Assembly (NCBI GenBank): GCA_015058655.1
Contig: SVBX01000001.1
Span: 159,328-223,327, forward strand
Direction of reading: 5' to 3'
Length of the DNA stretch: 64,000 bases
From: Pseudoselenomonas ruminantium
GTDB taxonomy: Bacteria; Bacillota; Negativicutes; Selenomonadales; Selenomonadaceae
Below are positions 30,923 through 39,191 of this stretch, piece after piece (position 1 is the stretch's first letter; every line of letters begins with the position of its first letter). A program made the position numbers and the translations under genes. A model generated the notes under the pieces. The model had not been told where the DNA came from. It saw only the letters and a program-made list of their open reading frames with translations, and ran no database searches.

Positions 30923-32388
30923 CACGCATCTATATCCTGTTTCTTCTCTGCCAAAGGCACCAGCAAATGTATCCTGGTACCCTTGCCCAGTGCGCTGTCC
31001 ATGGAAATGATGATATCATGCTGCTCGGCTATCCATTTGGCAATAGACAGCCCCAGCCCCGTGCCGCCAGCCCCCGTGCCCTTGGTGCGTGAACTGTCCA
31101 CACGGTAGAAGCGCTCAAAGATCTTCTTCTGGTCCTCCTGGGCAATGCCTATGCCATCGTCAGCTAAGACGATCTCCAAGGTCCTTGCATCCGGCATCTG
31201 CCTGGCCAGGGCAGTAATATGCCCTCCCTGGGGAGTGTATTTTATGCTGTTCTCCAAGAATATCCTCAGAAGCTGGCGCAAAATCACCTTGTCGCCGCAA
31301 ACCAGCCCCTCACAGGTTTCCAGCAGTTCCACGCTGTGGGTCTTGGTCACCAGCTTCATCTTGCCCATGACTTCAGAGAGAAGCTGCCCCATATCAAGGA
31401 TTTCCTTGTGCAGCACCTGCCGCTTTTGATCCGCCCGGGCCAGGAAGAGCAGCTTCTCGATAAGTTCCTGCATATTCTCAGCTTCCGAACGAATGGAGGC
31501 TATGCCTTCGTCCAGCACCTTGGCATCCTCCCTGCCCCAGCGGGAAAGGAGGTCTGAATATCCCAGAATGACCGTCACCGGAGTCCTGAGCTCATGTGAA
31601 GCATCTGACACGAACCGCTTCTGCTGCTCAAACCCTCGTTCCAGCCGCTCCAGCATATGATTGAAAGTTTCCGCCAGCACCGCCAGCTCATCCCGGGTCT
31701 GGGGCACCTCCAGCCTCCGCCCCAGCTGCGAAACCTCTATCACGCGGGCAGAATCAGTCATGTCCCTGATGGGGCTGAGTATGCGGCGACTGACAAAATA
31801 ACCAACTACCAGAGCCATGAAACAGCCCACGAGGGTCGTTATGAAAAGGAAGCGCTGAAGCGTTGCCAGGAAATTCTTCTCAGCCGTGATGGTGCGGAAA
31901 AAATGCACCTGATATATCTGTCCCTGATAGTCCAAAGTCATCTTTGCATGATAGATGGAGAAATTCCTAAGCTCAGAGACCTTCATGCTCTGGTCAGCCC
32001 AAAACGGAGGATTGCCTATCTCATTCGCTTCTATTGTTTCTATAGAAGGATAATGGTCATCATTCTGGTAAACCATCTGCCCCGTAAGGTCTGTCACCCG
32101 CAGCACCACCCCGGGCATAACGGGGCTCTTGCGCCAGAAAGCGGGATTCTGCGCCCTGCCGCTGCTGAAATCCTCCACCAGATGCTGCATGCTCATTCCT
32201 ATCTCCACCTCTGCCTGATGGTAAAAGGAGAAGTACACCCCTAGTCCCGTCACCACGCTGGAGAGTATGAGCACAACCATCAGAATAGCCGCATAAAGTA
32301 TAGTTATTTTGGTAGAAATGCGCAGGCGCGTGATGGACTGCATTATCACCCTTGCCTTGCGATACTTTTTTTTAATCCCTGATAACAT
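30922..32388 (-). CDS. Sensor histidine kinase (HAMP-HisKA-HATPase)
   Basis: FVSDASHELRTPVTVILGYSDLL; FYRVDSSRTKGTGAGGTGLGLSIAKWIAEQH. Confidence 0.94.
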   Translation of the reverse strand: MLSGIKKKYRKARVIMQSITRLRISTKITILYAAILMVVLILSSVVTGLGVYFSFYHQAEVEIGMSMQHLVEDFSSGRAQNPAFWRKSPVMPGVVLRVTDLTGQMVYQNDDHYPSIETIEANEIGNPPFWADQSMKVSELRNFSIYHAKMTLDYQGQIYQVHFFRTITAEKNFLATLQRFLFITTLVGCFMALVVGYFVSRRILSPIRDMTDSARVIEVSQLGRRLEVPQTRDELAVLAETFNHMLERLERGFEQQKRFVSDASHELRTPVTVILGYSDLLSRWGREDAKVLDEGIASIRSEAENMQELIEKLLFLARADQKRQVLHKEILDMGQLLSEVMGKMKLVTKTHSVELLETCEGLVCGDKVILRQLLRIFLENSIKYTPQGGHITALARQMPDARTLEIVLADDGIGIAQEDQKKIFERFYRVDSSRTKGTGAGGTGLGLSIAKWIAEQHDIIISMDSALGKGTRIHLLVPLAEKKQDIDA

Positions 32389-33064
32389 ACCCTACCCCAC
32401 GCACCGTGTAGATGTATTTCTTGTTGAAACGGTCATCCAGCTTGGCACGCAGATAACGGATATAAACATCCACCACATTCGTGTCCCCAGAATAATCATA
32501 TCCCCAAACCTGCTCCAATATCTGGTCACGAGTCAGTACCGTGCGCTTGTTGCGCATCATAAATTCCAGCAAATCATACTCTCTGCGGGTAAGCTGCACA
32601 GGTTCACCTGAAACCTCAACTTCATAGGTATTGGGGTAGAGCACCAAATCGCCGACCCGATAGCTGTCCCCTTTGGCAACGCCATCGTTCCTCCCGGATT
32701 TGCGCAGGGCATTCCTTATCCGGGCGAACAATTCCTGGATGGCAAAAGGCTTGGTCATGTAGTCATCAGCCCCGATATCCAGGCCATTGACCTTGTCCTC
32801 CACCTCATCTCTGGCAGTCAGCATTATGATAGGCACCTGGGAGAACTCCCTCACCTGCTGGCAAATCGTCATTCCATCCATCCCCGGCAACATGAGGTCC
32901 AAAAGAATCAAATCGAAATTTTCCTTTTTAATGAGCTCAAAAGCCCTGGCACCATTTTCCTCAACAGTGACCCTGAACCCCTCATGTTCCATCTCTATCT
33001 GCAGGAACCTGGCAATGCGCAGCTCGTCCTCTACGATAAGAATATGTGTATTGCTGTTTTCCAT
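32372..33064 (-). CDS. OmpR/PhoB-type response regulator
   Basis: ILIVEDELRIARFLQIEMEHEGF...LLDLMLPGMDGM...winged helix VWGYDYSGDTNVVDVYIRYLRAKLD. Confidence 0.95.
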   Translation of the reverse strand: MENSNTHILIVEDELRIARFLQIEMEHEGFRVTVEENGARAFELIKKENFDLILLDLMLPGMDGMTICQQVREFSQVPIIMLTARDEVEDKVNGLDIGADDYMTKPFAIQELFARIRNALRKSGRNDGVAKGDSYRVGDLVLYPNTYEVEVSGEPVQLTRREYDLLEFMMRNKRTVLTRDQILEQVWGYDYSGDTNVVDVYIRYLRAKLDDRFNKKYIYTVRGVGYVIRD

Positions 33065-33190
33065 GGAATACTTACCTCCGAAATCAAAACCTCAGCCTGA
33101 TAAACTCCGTGCGAAACAGTTTTCCGCCCCCCCTTGCACGAACACCCAGCTACCGCTGCGCCTGCGGCTTGCATTCTCTAAGCGCTCATA

Positions 33191-33222
33191 ATAAAAAGGG
33201 GTATAGCCGAGCCTATACCCCT
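33191..33222 (-). terminator. Terminator after lysR-type gene
   Basis: AGGGGTATAG-gctcgg-CTATACCCCTTTTT on minus strand. Confidence 0.75.
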
Positions 33223-33313
33223 ACTATATACCGTTAGCAAAAAGTTGAAAAGATGCTTGATGAAAATTTAACTCATTTTTAATTTTTATTTAATGAACAT
33301 CTAATGGATGTCC

Positions 33314-34201
33314 TCAGCTTCTCTCCCCAAGGTACATTTCCCGGAAAAGGCGGATGAGGTGAGCGCTGGAGGTAGAAAGGGTACGATTCTTGAGCCAGGC
33401 GATTACCGTATGCGTGCTCATCTCCGGCTCCACCAATTTCTTGTAGATGAGATTGCCGTCCGTGAGAAGAGTCTTGGAAGAAACCGGCAGGAGCGCCATC
33501 CCCATGCCCATTTTAGTTAGCAGCAAATCCTGCACGATACTGTCACTGACACAGACTATGCGGGGATCAAATCCCAGTTTCTTGCAGTTGGCAGCAAAAA
33601 CAGACTGCCAGCGCAAAGGCACCAGCAGAGGCACATCCCTCAGCTCCGAAAGCTTTACCTCCCTCTCAGATTCCCCGATTTCCTGTTCCCTGTTCATGAT
33701 CACCACCAGAGGTTCATTGGGCAGCACTATGGACTCGTAAACCTTGGCATCCACCTGAGTGCGGGTAATGCCTATCTCGATGACCCGGTTGTCCAGGAGT
33801 TCCAGTATGCGTGCTCCCTCCGCCTCCCAGATCTGGTAGGTAACCTGTGGATAGCGGCGATGGAACTCAGAAAGGAGCTCCGGCACCAGCATGGCTCCTG
33901 AGGTAGTGATGGTGCCCAAACGCACTGCCCCGGCCACACCGGACCCCATCTCCGTAATCTCCCGCACAGCCCCGTCCACAATTCCCAAGATATGCTCCAC
34001 CCGGGCATACATGACCTTGCCCGCATCTGTCAGCCGTATGCGTCGGCTGCCTCGCTCAAACAGCTGCACCCCCAGTGAAGTCTCCAGGCGCTTCATCTGC
34101 CTGGAAAGCGCAGGTTGCGCAATATCAAGGCGCTGAGCAGCATGGCTGATATTCCCTTCCTCTACGATAGCGTAAAAAGCGCGCATATCCTTGATTTCCA
34201 T
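33314..34201 (-). CDS. LysR family transcriptional regulator
   Basis: MEIKDMRAFYAIVEEGNISHAAQRLDIAQPALSRQMKRLETSLGVQLFERGSRRIRLTDAG. Confidence 0.94.
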   Translation of the reverse strand: MEIKDMRAFYAIVEEGNISHAAQRLDIAQPALSRQMKRLETSLGVQLFERGSRRIRLTDAGKVMYARVEHILGIVDGAVREITEMGSGVAGAVRLGTITTSGAMLVPELLSEFHRRYPQVTYQIWEAEGARILELLDNRVIEIGITRTQVDAKVYESIVLPNEPLVVIMNREQEIGESEREVKLSELRDVPLLVPLRWQSVFAANCKKLGFDPRIVCVSDSIVQDLLLTKMGMGMALLPVSSKTLLTDGNLIYKKLVEPEMSTHTVIAWLKNRTLSTSSAHLIRLFREMYLGERS

Positions 34202-34561
34202 ATAATAACTCCCTTTCCGTCAAAGCCTAGTATAAGGATAGGTTATATCATCTATAACTTTTGGTTTACCATTACAGCTATTATACTTTTTCCTCAAAAA
34301 AACCGCAAGGGAAAAGGCAGATTCTGCATAGAAGATTGACTTTCCCAATCACCGCAGACCTTGCAAACTGTAAAAAAAGACATGGCAGAAGGACAAGGAA
34401 TGATTGCAGTAATATGACATATGCAACTTTGTTTATCTGCTCTTATATTTCTGTCAATTCACACTTGTGCTCTAGATTATATATGGTATAATGGATTAAC
34501 ATAATAGCCTTGATAAAAGGTAAGCAGAAACATATATCGTATAGAAGGAGAAAGATTTTTC

Positions 34562-35185
34562 ATGACCAGAATCAAAGACGCCCTGGATGCCGTAGCAGCC
34601 GCCATCATTGCACAGAAGGATTACCTCTGCAGCCTGGATGCCAAGACCGGTGACGGTGACCACGGGCTCAATATGGCTCGCGGCTTCTCTGCCGTACGCG
34701 ATGCGGTAGATGAAATGACTGACACGACCAAGCCCGGCCCCGTCCTTGAAATCATCGGCAAGACTATGATCGAAAATGTTGGCGGCGCCGCTGGCCCCCT
34801 CTATGGCACAGGCTTCCTGAAGGCTGCCAAGGTCTGCGATGATGATACAGCCATGAACATCAAAAGCTTTGAAACCCTGCTTGGCGCTGCCATTGAGGGC
34901 ATCAAGGGCCGTGGCCGTGCCGAAAAGGGCGACAAGACCATGCTGGATGTGCTCATTCCCATCCACCAGTGCTTCCTGCCGGAAAACGCCGAGGGCAAGA
35001 GCCTCTTCGCAGTGCTGGAGGATGCCAGCCACGCCGCCAAGGCCGGAGTGGACTACACCAAGACCATCGCTGCCAAGAAGGGCCGCGCCAGCCTGGTGGG
35101 CGAGCGCAGCATCGGCTATGAAGACCCCGGCGCTGTAAGCTCCATGCTCATGTACCGCGCCTTGTATGCGTTCTTGAAGAAATAA
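34562..35185 (+). CDS. dhaL: Dihydroxyacetone kinase subunit L-type protein
   Basis: DAKTGDGDHGLNMARGF...GGAAGPLYGTGFLKAA...GRASLVGERSIGYEDPGAVSS. Confidence 0.9.
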   Translation: MTRIKDALDAVAAAIIAQKDYLCSLDAKTGDGDHGLNMARGFSAVRDAVDEMTDTTKPGPVLEIIGKTMIENVGGAAGPLYGTGFLKAAKVCDDDTAMNIKSFETLLGAAIEGIKGRGRAEKGDKTMLDVLIPIHQCFLPENAEGKSLFAVLEDASHAAKAGVDYTKTIAAKKGRASLVGERSIGYEDPGAVSSMLMYRALYAFLKK

Positions 35186-35201
35186 AGATTGCCATCCCCT
35201 T

Positions 35202-35229
35202 AATCCCTTGCATCGCGAGGGATTTTTTT
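35202..35229 (+). terminator. Terminator after dhaL
   Basis: AATCCCTtgcatcgcgAGGGATTTTTTT. Confidence 0.75.
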
Positions 35230-35342
35230 CTGCCCTCCTTCAGGAAGGCTTTTTATCATGTCCTTTTCTTTTGCATTATCATGTAGTATACTCTATTAAG
35301 TTAAATGAAAGTGAACGAGTCTTATCTATAGGAGGAAGTAAA

Positions 35343-36803
35343 TTGACTGAGAAACAAGTCCGCACCCGTTTTGCCCCCAGCCCTACGGGTTATATGCACA
35401 TCGGCAACCTGCGCACCGCCCTTTACGGCTACCTCTTTGCCAAGAGCCAGAAGGGCACCTTTATCCTGCGCATCGAGGACACGGACCGCGCCCGCTATGT
35501 GGCGGATGCCGTGGACTTCATCGTCCGCACCCTGGACGCTGCCCGCATCGTGCCGGACGAAGGCCCGGATATCGGCGGCGATTACGGCCCCTATGTCCAG
35601 AGCGAACGCATGGAAATTTACAAAGAATACGCTGAGAAGCTGGTAGAGCTGGGCCATGCCTACTACTGCTTCTGCGACCCGGACGAGAATCATTCCACCG
35701 GCGAGTTTGGCGGCTATGACCGCACCTGCCGCGACCTCTCCCCGGAGGAAATCAAGGCTCATCTGGAAAATGGTGACCCTTATGTCATACGCCAGAAGAT
35801 GCCCCTCACGGGAGAAACCACCTACTTCGATGTGCTCCATGGCAACATCACCATCCCCAACAGCGAACTGGAAGATCAGGTGCTCCTGAAGCGTGACGGC
35901 ATGCCCACTTACAACTTTGCCAATGTCATTGACGACCACCTCATGGGCGTCACCCACATCATCCGCGGGGCAGAGTTCATCACCTCCACTCCTAAGCATG
36001 TGCTGCTCTATCAGGGCTATGGCTGGGAACTGCCCACCTTCATCCACCTGGCTCCTGTCATGGGCAAAAACGAGGACGGCAGCGTTTCCAAGCTCTCCAA
36101 GCGCCATGGCGCCACCAGCTTCGACGACCTGGTGAAGATGGGCTACCTGCCCGAGGCCATCACCAACTATGTGGCTCTCCTTGGCTGGAATCCCAAGACC
36201 ACCAATCAGGAAATCTTCTCCATGGAAGAACTTATCGGCGCTTTCTCTCTCGAAGGCCTCTCCAAGTCCCCCGCTGTCTTTGACTATGACAAGCTGGGCT
36301 GGCTGAACGGCGAGTACCTCAAGGCTATGAGCGACGAGGAATTCGCTGAAAGAGCCAAGGGCTTCGTGGAGAATGTGCCTGATTACCTTGAAAAGAACTG
36401 GGGCAAGCTCTGCTCCCTGCTGCGCACCCGCGTAGCCCGCTTCGGCGAGATTGGCGAGCAGATTGCCTTCCTCATCGAGCAGCCCGCCTTCGATGCCTCC
36501 CTCTATGTGAACAAGCGCAACAAGGTCACGGTAGAAAAGGCCCAGGAACTGCTGCCTGATATGATTGCTCTCCTCGAAACCGTTGACGAAGCTGGCTGGA
36601 ATAATGACAACCTCTATGCCAAGCTGGAAGCCTACATCGCCGAGAAGGAACTGAAGAAGGGCCTGGCCATGTGGGTGCTGCGCATCGCCGTAGCAGGCCA
36701 GAGCGTCACCCCTGGCGGAGCTACGGAGCTCTTGGAAATGCTGGGCAGAGAAATTTCTTTGGAAAGATTGAAAAAAAGTCTTGCAAACCTCACAGCTTTG
36801 TAA
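35343..36803 (+). CDS. gltX: Glutamyl-tRNA synthetase (TTG start preferred over the ORF-track start)
   Basis: TEKQVRTRFAPSPTGYMHIGNLRTALYGYLFA; KLSKRHGA; AGGAGGAAGTAAA RBS just before TTG at 35343. Confidence 0.95.
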   Translation: MTEKQVRTRFAPSPTGYMHIGNLRTALYGYLFAKSQKGTFILRIEDTDRARYVADAVDFIVRTLDAARIVPDEGPDIGGDYGPYVQSERMEIYKEYAEKLVELGHAYYCFCDPDENHSTGEFGGYDRTCRDLSPEEIKAHLENGDPYVIRQKMPLTGETTYFDVLHGNITIPNSELEDQVLLKRDGMPTYNFANVIDDHLMGVTHIIRGAEFITSTPKHVLLYQGYGWELPTFIHLAPVMGKNEDGSVSKLSKRHGATSFDDLVKMGYLPEAITNYVALLGWNPKTTNQEIFSMEELIGAFSLEGLSKSPAVFDYDKLGWLNGEYLKAMSDEEFAERAKGFVENVPDYLEKNWGKLCSLLRTRVARFGEIGEQIAFLIEQPAFDASLYVNKRNKVTVEKAQELLPDMIALLETVDEAGWNNDNLYAKLEAYIAEKELKKGLAMWVLRIAVAGQSVTPGGATELLEMLGREISLERLKKSLANLTAL

Positions 36804-36809
36804 TATAAT
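36781..36809 (+). promoter_or_regulatory. Promoter for the tRNA-Glu array, embedded in the gltX 3' end
   Basis: TTGCAA-N17-TATAAT; -10 starts immediately after the gltX stop codon. Confidence 0.6.
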
Positions 36810-36852
36810 TATCTCTGTCACTAAGGGCAACGCCCTTACAAACTGAATATGT

Positions 36853-36927
36853 GGCGCCTTCGTCAAGTGGTTAAGACACCGCCCTCTCACGGCGGGTTCA
36901 TGGGTTCGAATCCCATAGGCGTCACCA
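36853..36927 (+). tRNA. tRNA-Glu(CTC), copy 1
   Basis: Cloverleaf: acceptor GGCGCCT/AGGCGTC, anticodon arm CCGCC-CTCTCAC-GGCGG, T arm ATGGG-TTCGAAT-CCCAT, encoded CCA. Confidence 0.95.
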
Positions 36928-36930
36928 ACT

Positions 36931-37005
36931 GGCTCCTTCGTCAAGTGGTTAAGACACCGCCCTCTCACGGCGGGTTCATGGGTTCGAATCCCATAGGAGT
37001 CACCA
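36931..37005 (+). tRNA. tRNA-Glu(CTC), copy 2 (acceptor variant GGCTCCT/AGGAGTC)
   Basis: Same cloverleaf with compensatory 4:69 change; encoded CCA. Confidence 0.95.
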
Positions 37006-37008
37006 ATC

Positions 37009-37083
37009 GGCGCCTTCGTCAAGTGGTTAAGACACCGCCCTCTCACGGCGGGTTCATGGGTTCGAATCCCATAGGCGTCACCA
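37009..37083 (+). tRNA. tRNA-Glu(CTC), copy 3
   Basis: Identical to copy 1. Confidence 0.95.
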
Positions 37084-37092
37084 AGAAATTAC

Positions 37093-37119
37093 AGCCCGAA
37101 GCATTGCTTCGGGCTTTTT
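37093..37119 (+). terminator. Terminator after the tRNA array
   Basis: AGCCCGAAGC-att-GCTTCGGGCTTTTT. Confidence 0.85.
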
Positions 37120-37200
37120 AGTATATAAGATGTGGCTTGATACTACTTATCGTGATAAAATCAATATATAAAGCCTACACACGAAACGGAGGGATACATC

Positions 37201-37524
37201 ATGAAGCTATGGAACGCTGTAGCCAAACCTTTCAAGAACATCCACAGGATTTTCCCTACCCAACAGGCCGAAATAGCGAAAATGATTGATGTATGCAAGG
37301 CAATCCCCAACATCAAGCGTATCATAATATTCGGCAGCAGCATAACCCCTCAATGCAACCCGTGGAGTGACATTGACATTTTCTTCGATCTCAGCCAGGA
37401 AATGACCAAGCTCCCCGTGGTAAAAGACACCGAAACTGTCTGGGACAAGTGGGATACCTTCTCCGTGGATAAGAACCTGCTGGACGAAATTCTCAGCACG
37501 GGGGTAGTTGTTTATGAACGATAA
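37201..37524 (+). CDS. MNT-type nucleotidyltransferase domain protein
   Basis: RIIIFGSSITPQCNPWSDIDIFFDLS (GSS...SDIDI motif). Confidence 0.82.
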   Translation: MKLWNAVAKPFKNIHRIFPTQQAEIAKMIDVCKAIPNIKRIIIFGSSITPQCNPWSDIDIFFDLSQEMTKLPVVKDTETVWDKWDTFSVDKNLLDEILSTGVVVYER

Positions 37525-37633
37525 ATCATTAACCAACGATACTCTTCTTGGCATGGCCAGGATGAGGCACAATGTTCTCTTGTCTATCTGCCTATACTTT
37601 TTTAGGTGGCACCTCCTCCGGCAGTCCTTCTGA
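37514..37633 (+). pseudogene. Probable truncated partner ORF of the nucleotidyltransferase (possible HEPN), 3' end replaced by MITE-like sequence
   Basis: ATG overlaps the preceding gene; MNDKSLTNDTLLGMARMRHNVLLSICLYFFRWHLLRQSF then stop within repeat-like DNA. Confidence 0.4.
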
Positions 37634-37784
37634 CTGCCACTGCCTGGGAGCCCACTGGGCTCCCGCGCCTACGCGCCCCCTCAAGGGGAAAGCTTAACTT
37701 AATGACATTGGCACCACAATACGAGCAAAAACTGGCTATTTCATCAGAAATTTGCTTGCCACAACTATCACAAATCCTTCCCAC
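37602..37784 (-). pseudogene. Zinc-ribbon N-terminal ORF with C-terminus encoded by the MITE remnant
   Basis: GTG start; GRICDSCGKQISDEIASFCSYCGA then NVIKLSFPLEGARRRG... read from the element. Confidence 0.45.
37605..37710. mobile_element. Degenerate copy of the 60.9-kb MITE (right TIR intact, left end eroded)
   Basis: Ends in GCTTAACTTAATGACATTG identical to the right TIR of the 60920-61104 element, preceded by CTCAAGGGGAA; left boundary approximate. Confidence 0.6.
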
Positions 37785-37930
37785 AGTACATTCCTTCTAC
37801 GATCAAGCATCACACACTTCCTTGTCATGTTCACATCTATTCTACATCTATCTCCAGTTCACCTGCTACATGAGCAAAAACGCCTACAGTCCTCACCGCA
37901 AGCGCTTTCTATTACAGTTATTTGATTCAG

Positions 37931-38341
37931 CTACATTTTTCTGAGAAGTTCCTCTGGAGTACAGATTGCTACTCCCAACTCCCAAAAGCCTTTCTTGTCC
38001 CGAGTGACAATGGTCTCACATCCTATTGCCTTAGCACACACTGCCACCAGACAATCCTCGAAGTCGTACGCCCTTTGCCGCAATGCTTCCTTCACATCAG
38101 ATTCATGCACATCACAGACCTTCAAAATTTTAAGAATTTTGTTCACCGCATCATAGGCATCATCACTACTGTGCAGGTGTTTCCTAACAATGTAGAAAAT
38201 ATCTGTTATACAGGAGGCAGTAGTATACCCATCCAACATCCCCGCCTCAAATAAGCTCAGCACCTTAGCCGAAGCCTCTGCAAACGGTTCCTGGTCTAAG
38301 AGAACATCAAGAATTATGTTTGTGTCACACATGACTTTCAT
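37931..38341 (-). CDS. PIN-domain toxin (VapC-like)
   Basis: MCDTNIILDVLLDQEPF...DFEDCLVAVCAKAIGCETIVTRDKKGF. Confidence 0.87.
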   Translation of the reverse strand: MKVMCDTNIILDVLLDQEPFAEASAKVLSLFEAGMLDGYTTASCITDIFYIVRKHLHSSDDAYDAVNKILKILKVCDVHESDVKEALRQRAYDFEDCLVAVCAKAIGCETIVTRDKKGFWELGVAICTPEELLRKM

Positions 38342-38552
38342 ATCTTTCTAGACGCTCCTCTCTTATAGACCGCGCAGTTATCCCTGACGGCGCATCCTTC
38401 AAAAGACCTCTAAGAGAGTCCACGACGCTTTCCCTTGGCTGCGTCATCTGGGCAACGGTCTTCCCATTTGCCGTTATGAAAATATCTTCCTGACTGACCA
38501 TGGCAAGATACTTATCCATGTTGGCCTGAAAGTCCACTGTTGTAACATACAT
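38325..38552 (-). CDS. Phd/YefM-type antitoxin
   Basis: TTVDFQANMDKYLAMVSQEDIFITANGKTVAQMTQP; overlaps the PIN gene. Confidence 0.82.
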   Translation of the reverse strand: MYVTTVDFQANMDKYLAMVSQEDIFITANGKTVAQMTQPRESVVDSLRGLLKDAPSGITARSIREERLERYESHV

Positions 38553-38640
38553 AGTGCTCCCTCCTCATACAACCACATCCTTCTTTGTCTTTATTTTATG
38601 ACTTTAGTCTTCGGAAGACAACCCTTTATTCCCATATGTA

Positions 38641-38678
38641 AAAAATAGCGCAGCCTCAACAAAGAGGTCTGCGCTATC
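38641..38678 (-). terminator. Terminator after the 64-aa ORF
   Basis: GATAGCGCAG...CTGCGCTATTTTTT on minus strand. Confidence 0.7.
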
Positions 38679-38706
38679 GCTTCTGGCAATGTTCGTCGTT
38701 ATTCAT

Positions 38707-38901
38707 TTATGCTACGCTTTCTGCGGCCTGCTCGCCTGCTCTATCCAGCCACTGTCCCACAGCACTGCGCTCGTCGCTGCTCTCGCCGGCATAAGCCGCG
38801 AAGCTCTGACAGCCCATCAGTTTTGCTGCCCTGCTGAATTGCTTCACCCTAGCGGGAATAAATACTTCCTCCATCCACTGGGAATAAATCTGTATCTTCA
38901 T
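38707..38901 (-). CDS. Small hypothetical protein (64 aa)
   Basis: AAGGAGGGACTTATC-ATG RBS and own terminator. Confidence 0.55.
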   Translation of the reverse strand: MKIQIYSQWMEEVFIPARVKQFSRAAKLMGCQSFAAYAGESSDERSAVGQWLDRAGEQAAESVA

Positions 38902-39060
38902 GATAAGTCCCTCCTTGATCCTTGTTCGATTGAGGCCAGCGCCAAAGTGTCATCCTCGACACCAGTACGCTGGCTGCCTTCAGGTTCCTTTACTGAAGCT
39001 TCTTACAAATGTTATCGAACAATGCATCCCAAAACTTAAGCATCCCAACCAACATTGCCA

Positions 39061-39117
39061 GAGAAAAAATAAGTCCAGCTGAGGTGAGCTAACCCTTCCC
39101 TCAAATTCTGGACTTAT
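39061..39117 (-). terminator. Terminator after the PHP-family phosphatase gene
   Basis: AATAAGTCCAG...CTGGACTTATTTTTT on minus strand. Confidence 0.75.
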
Positions 39118-39191
39118 TATACACTAAGTGGATGCAATTAGTCAAGAATTTAATAAATTTTCATTATTGTTTCATAAATGTGTAACATCAT

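Noticed and set aside
35322-37046. 574-aa minus-strand ORF
   Set aside because: Antisense to gltX and the tRNA array; gltX has unambiguous synthetase motifs.
36849-37121. ORF with a 3x repeated protein motif (VVKTPPSHGGFMGSNPIGVT), superficially a repeat protein or CRISPR-like array
   Set aside because: It is translation of the three tandem tRNA-Glu genes.
37601-37720. Left TIR and TSD of the 37.6-kb MITE copy
   Set aside because: Only the right end is convincing; CACAATGTTCTC near 37568 matches the TIR too poorly to call a boundary.
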